Below, piece after piece: positions 4,233 through 7,229 of a DNA stretch of 7,229 bases. The notes beneath the pieces are model-generated. The model was not told where the DNA came from. It did not search any database and worked only from the letters and a program-made list of their open reading frames with translations. Location of the stretch: contig DAOTZS010000162.1 of assembly GCA_034434335.1 (NCBI GenBank), positions 1 to 7,229 of the forward strand, read 5' to 3'. Source of the DNA: DAOTZS01 sp034434335. Its GTDB lineage: Bacteria; Chloroflexota; Anaerolineae; CG2-30-64-16. Position 1 is the stretch's first letter; every line of letters starts with the position of its first letter. The position numbers were made by a program, and so were the translations under genes.

Positions 4233-5774
4233 GTGTCAATCAGTGGACTTCAGAATCAGGTGATTGCTTTCATCCGCGCCAGCGGCGTGCCTGCCTGGCT
4301 GGTGGGCGGCTATGTGCGCGACAGGCTGCTGGGACGGCCCACCCATGATATGGATGTGGTGGTGACAGAAGGGGCCATCCGCCTGGCGCGCGCGCTGGCC
4401 AGACAGTTCGATGGGGCGTCCTTCGTCCTGGATGAAGAACGGGACATGGCGCGGGCCATCTTGCGCGATGAGGGCGATCAGCCGCTGGATGTAGACGTGG
4501 CGCGACTGCGCGTGGCCGAGTTGCCGGGAGATCTGGCGCTGCGCGACTTCACTATTAACGCCATGGCTGTAGACATCGCCGTGGCTCTGGCTACACCAGG
4601 CCAGGAGGACGTCTGGTCACAGGTTATTGATCCGTTTGACGGCCGTGGCGATCTTGCAGCCGGTCTGGTGCGCGCGGTTGGCGAAGGCGCGTTCCGGGAT
4701 GATCCTCTGCGCCTGTTGCGCGCGGTGCGCCACGCGGCTGAGCTTGGTTTCCAGATCGAGGCTGCTACGGCTGCCTTGATCCGCCGCGATGCCTGGCGCC
4801 TGCCAGCTGTCGCGGCCGAGCGTTGTCGAGATGAGTTGATCCGCATCCTGGCGGCCCCGCGTGCCTGGCACCATGTCAGGGAGCTCAAGGCGCTGGACCT
4901 GTTGCGCTATGTATTGCCTGAGACGGCGGCGCAGGTCGGTGTGACGCAGTCTCCCCCTCATTATCAGGATGTGTTTGACCATACCCTTTCGACTATGGCT
5001 CATCTGGAGGGGATCTGCGCGCTGTTATGGCCAGAGGCGGGGTATGTCCGACCTGGTCCCGACCCGGAGAATGGCACGTTCTTCGCATCGCTGCAACAGT
5101 GGGATGAGCTGGCCCGCACCTTGCAACCCTATGTTGATGATCTGCGGGCCCACTTTTCCCAGATCCTGGCCGCTGACCATACCCGCCGCGTCTGGTTGCC
5201 GTGGGCCGCGCTGGCCCACGACTGGGGCAAGCCGGCCATGCGCTCGGTCACGGCTGATGGCCGCATCCGTTTCCTGGGTCATGAGCACTGGGGGGCACTG
5301 CTGGTAGATCGTCGCGGCCAGGCCCTCAGGCTGGCCTCGGCAGAAATCGCCTACCTGGCCCAAATGGTCAACCTGCACATGCGGCCAGGTTTTCTGGCTC
5401 ACGAGTATCCGCCTACCCTGCGCGCGGTCTACCGTTTCTTCCGCGATGCCGGCACGACGGGCCCCGACTGCGCCCTGCTGAGCCTGGCCGACCACATGGC
5501 CTACCGGGCGCCGAGCCCTGATCCGACCCGCTGGCAACAGCGGCTGGGCACGACCCGCATGCTCTTGGATGTTTTCTTCCGCCAGCGGGCAGAGCGCATA
5601 GAGCCAGCTCCGTTGTTGGATGGCCGGCAGCTCATGATTGCTTTTGGCCTGGAGCCTGGTCCTCAGGTGGGTGAGCTGTTGGAAGGACTGCGGGAAGCCC
5701 AGGCCGTGGGGGAGGTGTCCACCCCTGAACAGGCTCTGGCCTGGGTGGCCGCGCGTATCAAGGGTGATCGGTAG
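4233..5774 (+). CDS. cca: Class II CCA-adding/poly(A)-polymerase-type tRNA nucleotidyltransferase with HD domain
   Basis: It probably adds or repairs the 3' CCA of tRNA in the cytoplasm. The 513-residue protein begins with the nucleotidyltransferase head: VGGYVRDRLLG at 24-34, then HDMDVVV, with catalytic Asp39 and Asp41. RDFTINAMA (104-112), DPFDGRGDL (133-141) and FRDDPLRLLRAVRHA (154-168) follow, then the base-selecting region ERCRDEL (196-202). An HD phosphohydrolase-like domain follows: His250 (FDHTL), His329-Asp330 (ALAHDWGKP), GHEHWGA (349-355) and Asp420. The C-terminus (461-510) fits the RNA-binding tail (LLDGRQLM, GPQVGELL). About 45 residues at 265-310 look like an insertion between the first His and the HD pair. 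It could instead be a poly(A) polymerase or a partial (A- or CC-adding) enzyme; head motifs do not separate these here. Confidence 0.9.
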   Translation: MSISGLQNQVIAFIRASGVPAWLVGGYVRDRLLGRPTHDMDVVVTEGAIRLARALARQFDGASFVLDEERDMARAILRDEGDQPLDVDVARLRVAELPGDLALRDFTINAMAVDIAVALATPGQEDVWSQVIDPFDGRGDLAAGLVRAVGEGAFRDDPLRLLRAVRHAAELGFQIEAATAALIRRDAWRLPAVAAERCRDELIRILAAPRAWHHVRELKALDLLRYVLPETAAQVGVTQSPPHYQDVFDHTLSTMAHLEGICALLWPEAGYVRPGPDPENGTFFASLQQWDELARTLQPYVDDLRAHFSQILAADHTRRVWLPWAALAHDWGKPAMRSVTADGRIRFLGHEHWGALLVDRRGQALRLASAEIAYLAQMVNLHMRPGFLAHEYPPTLRAVYRFFRDAGTTGPDCALLSLADHMAYRAPSPDPTRWQQRLGTTRMLLDVFFRQRAERIEPAPLLDGRQLMIAFGLEPGPQVGELLEGLREAQAVGEVSTPEQALAWVAARIKGDR

Positions 5775-5775
5775 C

Positions 5776-6498
5776 GTGCTCAAGGTAGAAATTGCGGTGG
5801 CCAAGGTGGCCAAATACGCCGTGCAGGAGAGCGGTGATTCGGTAGAGGTTATCGAACGGCCGCGGGGTGGTTTGTCGGTGGTGATGGCCGATGGCCAGCG
5901 GAGTGGGCGGAGTGCTAAGGCCATCAGCAATCTCGCGGTGCGAAAGGCTGTCAGCCTGGTGGCGGAGGGGGTGCGCGATGGCGCGGTGGCCCGCGCGGCG
6001 CACGACTACCTGCGCACTCAGCGCGGGGGCCAGGTCTCGGCCGAACTGATCATCCTCTCTGTTGACCTGGAAACCCGCACTTTGGTGATCTCTCGCAATA
6101 GCCGCTGCCCGGTTTTGCTGGGCGAGGGTGATGTATGGCGATTGCTGGATGAGCCGTCGGAGACGGTAGGGATTCATTACCGCACCCGTCCGGTGATCGT
6201 TGAATTGCCCCTGGCAGCCGGCCAGACGGTGGTGGCCTTTACGGATGGAGTGCTCAGTGCCGGCAGCCGGCGCGGCGTGGCTTTTGACGTGGTCAGCGCG
6301 GTAAGGGGCCTGGCCTGCCAGCCCAACGGCACTGCCCAGCAAATGGCCGATGGCCTTCTGAGCGCCGTGCTCGACCTTGAGGAAGGTCGGCCCACGGACG
6401 ATGTCACAGTCGTTGTCATGCAGATCCTGGCTGAGTCTCATAGCCAGGGCCCTGAGGTACGCCGGATGACGGTCAGCTTTCCGATCGCGGTAGGGTAG
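5776..6498 (+). CDS. SpoIIE/PP2C-like serine phosphatase
   Basis: The product has 240 residues, about the size of a bare PP2C/SpoIIE catalytic domain with no sensor, membrane segment or signal peptide, so it is probably cytosolic. Metal-site candidates are Asp21 (ESGDSVEV, the usual first motif), Asp39-Gly40 (VVMADGQRSG), Asp157-Gly158 (VVAFTDGVLSAG) and Asp208-Asp209 (TDDVTVVVMQ). Between them are the expected helix (AKAISNLAVRKAV) and the strand pair LIILSVDLETRTLVIS. The loop after Asp39 is GQRSGRSA rather than the usual SGHG type, but the spacing is normal. The start is GTG 5776, 1 nt after the cca stop, with AAGGGTG at 5760-5766. Such phosphatases often act on anti-sigma antagonists; no such partner is in this window, so the substrate is unknown. 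The gene is very likely cotranscribed with cca. Confidence 0.8.
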   Translation: MLKVEIAVAKVAKYAVQESGDSVEVIERPRGGLSVVMADGQRSGRSAKAISNLAVRKAVSLVAEGVRDGAVARAAHDYLRTQRGGQVSAELIILSVDLETRTLVISRNSRCPVLLGEGDVWRLLDEPSETVGIHYRTRPVIVELPLAAGQTVVAFTDGVLSAGSRRGVAFDVVSAVRGLACQPNGTAQQMADGLLSAVLDLEEGRPTDDVTVVVMQILAESHSQGPEVRRMTVSFPIAVG

Positions 6499-6533
6499 TT
6501 CACAAAGACGCCGGCCGCGGACCCCAATCGCCT

Positions 6534-6537
6534 GGAG
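6534..6537 (+). promoter_or_regulatory. Ribosome binding site of the P-loop protein
   Basis: GGAG lies 6 nt before ATG 6544 but only 3 nt before the adjacent in-frame GTG 6541. This favours the ATG as start. Confidence 0.55.
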
Positions 6538-6543
6538 TGCGTG

Positions 6544-6951
6544 ATGTCCGGTTTTGGGTGCTCTTCCCGGCCGTTGATTGCTATCGTCGGCCCCTGTGCC
6601 GCCGGCAAGAGGACGCTGGCCCATGGCTTGCGGGCGCGGGGCTACAATGCCCGAAGGGTACTCCAGGAGCATTCCTATGTGCCCGATATGTGGCGACGCA
6701 TTACCCGCCCTGACCTTCTCATCTACCTTGATGCTTCACTGGAAACCATCCGGCGCCGGCGCGCTCAGCCCGATTGGCCTGAGTGGATGCTGGAGCTGGA
6801 GGTCGGGCGCCTGAGCCACGCCCGAGCCTGCTGCGATCTCTATCTCAAGACCGATGAGTTGACAATCCCGCAGGTGTTGGAGCGGGTGTTGGACTGGTTA
6901 GGTGCTCAAGGGGTGGTAGGGCAACAGCCATCCTGTTTTGACAGTGGTTAG
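6544..6951 (+). CDS. Small P-loop kinase-like protein with atypical Walker A
   Basis: The product has 135 residues (numbering here starts at ATG 6544). A beta strand LIAIVG leads into a P-loop, GPCAAGKRT at 16-24. Lys22 is present but the next residue is Arg23, where Mg-binding Ser/Thr is usual; Thr24 follows. Residues 58-63 (LLIYLD) look like a Walker B-type strand followed by an Arg-rich helix (ETIRRRRAQ, 67-75), as in nucleotide and dephospho-CoA kinase families, whose arginines contact phosphates. The rest (LSHARACCDLYLKTDELT) resembles the core end of such kinases. It is shorter than true kinases (about 190-220 residues) and lacks a recognisable nucleoside-binding or lid region. Substrate and activity are unknown. 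It sits 45 nt after the phosphatase and its end overlaps the secD promoter. Confidence 0.7.
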   Translation: MSGFGCSSRPLIAIVGPCAAGKRTLAHGLRARGYNARRVLQEHSYVPDMWRRITRPDLLIYLDASLETIRRRRAQPDWPEWMLELEVGRLSHARACCDLYLKTDELTIPQVLERVLDWLGAQGVVGQQPSCFDSG

Positions 6952-6966
6952 CCGCCGGGTTATAAT
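6938..6966 (+). promoter_or_regulatory. Consensus sigma70-type promoter for secD
   Basis: TTGACA at 6938-6943 and TATAAT at 6961-6966 are separated by exactly 17 nt, a full consensus match. The -35 box lies in the last codons of the preceding gene and the spacer covers its stop codon. Transcription should start near 6973, giving an untranslated leader of about 87 nt before secD. Confidence 0.85.
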
Positions 6967-6972
6967 CGCCCT

Positions 6973-7059
6973 GTTTGCCCGCACCCGTTGGGGCAGGCTT
7001 TGTGCCCGAGGACGACGACACTGGGTCGCCCTTACTTTTCTCAAGGGAGAACGTAGTCC
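6973..7059 (+). promoter_or_regulatory. secD untranslated leader with alternative hairpins
   Basis: GGGCA at 6991-6995 can pair with TGCCC at 6976-6980 or, exclusively, with TGCCC at 7003-7007. The stems are only 5 bp and no run of T follows, so a regulatory switch is possible but weakly supported. The ribosome site AAGGGAG (7043-7049) lies 10 nt before the start codon. Confidence 0.35.
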
Positions 7060-7229
7060 ATGCGGAACCGCAACACTATCGTATTGATGCTGATCATCCT
7101 CCTGGCCCTGGTGGCGCTGTGGATTGACCTGCCCATAGAGCACCCGCGCTGGGCCAAGCAGATACTGTTCTGGCAACAACCACCCGAATATCGGGATTTG
7201 AAGATCAAACAGGGGCTGGACCTCCAGGG
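7060..7229 (+). CDS. secD: Protein-export membrane protein SecD, N-terminus (partial)
   Basis: SecD, with SecF, assists late stages of Sec-dependent protein export using the proton motive force. Only the first 56 codons are in the window. Residues 2-5 are basic, then a hydrophobic segment at about 7-22 (VLMLIILLALVALW) forms the first transmembrane helix. After a short external stretch comes KIKQGLDLQ at 48-56, matching the family's GLDLxGG box just after the first helix. The start is ATG 7060. The consensus promoter upstream suggests it is the first gene of its own unit, probably secD-secF; the neighbour is outside the window. Confidence 0.92.
   Translation, partial: MRNRNTIVLMLIILLALVALWIDLPIEHPRWAKQILFWQQPPEYRDLKIKQGLDLQ

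Noticed and set aside
5025..6672. Long reverse-strand frames (301 and 304 codons)
   Set aside because: They are antisense to cca, the phosphatase and the P-loop gene, all of which have clear family motifs and ribosome sites.

Overview
The window looks like chromosomal DNA of a GC-rich bacterium, most likely a member of the Chloroflexota (Anaerolineae-like) or a near relative. This rests on the style of the Dcd N-terminus, the DUF5678-like small protein, the dodecin and the SecD start. It is a judgement from protein appearance and was not tested by a search. All genes lie on the + strand.

Layout. Positions 1-860 hold no gene. They hold two head-to-tail copies of a composite repeat of about 500 bp, each made of a GC-rich block of stacked hairpins (1-200, truncated by the window edge, and 416-695) followed by a smaller unit with inverted ends (212-396 and 697-851). 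The second unit stops about 20 bp before dcd (dCTP deaminase, 883-1443). A diverged, inverted copy of the hairpin core follows dcd at about 1468-1560, so dcd is flanked by the same repeat family in opposite orientations.

Next comes a tightly coupled cluster: dodecin (1720-1950), sucC (1947-3095) and sucD (3092-3961), each overlapping the next by 4 bp. A 66-residue DUF5678-like protein (4002-4202), a class II CCA-adding/poly(A)-polymerase-type nucleotidyltransferase with an HD domain (4233-5774), a SpoIIE/PP2C-like phosphatase starting 1 nt after the cca stop codon (5776-6498) and a small P-loop kinase-like protein (6544-6951) follow. The window ends in the first 56 codons of secD (from 7060). 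A consensus sigma70-type promoter (TTGACA, 17 nt, TATAAT) at 6938-6966 overlaps the end of the kinase-like gene, so secD probably starts a new transcription unit.

How it works together. SucC and SucD form succinyl-CoA synthetase of the TCA cycle. Dodecin is a flavin-binding 12-mer, some members of which also bind CoA, and here it is translationally linked to sucCD. Dcd feeds dUMP/dTTP synthesis, the nucleotidyltransferase matures tRNA 3' ends, and SecD belongs to the Sec export machinery. The phosphatase and the P-loop protein have no assigned partner. The least ordinary content is the structured repeat DNA around dcd. I found no clear defence, mobile-protein or biosynthetic system.
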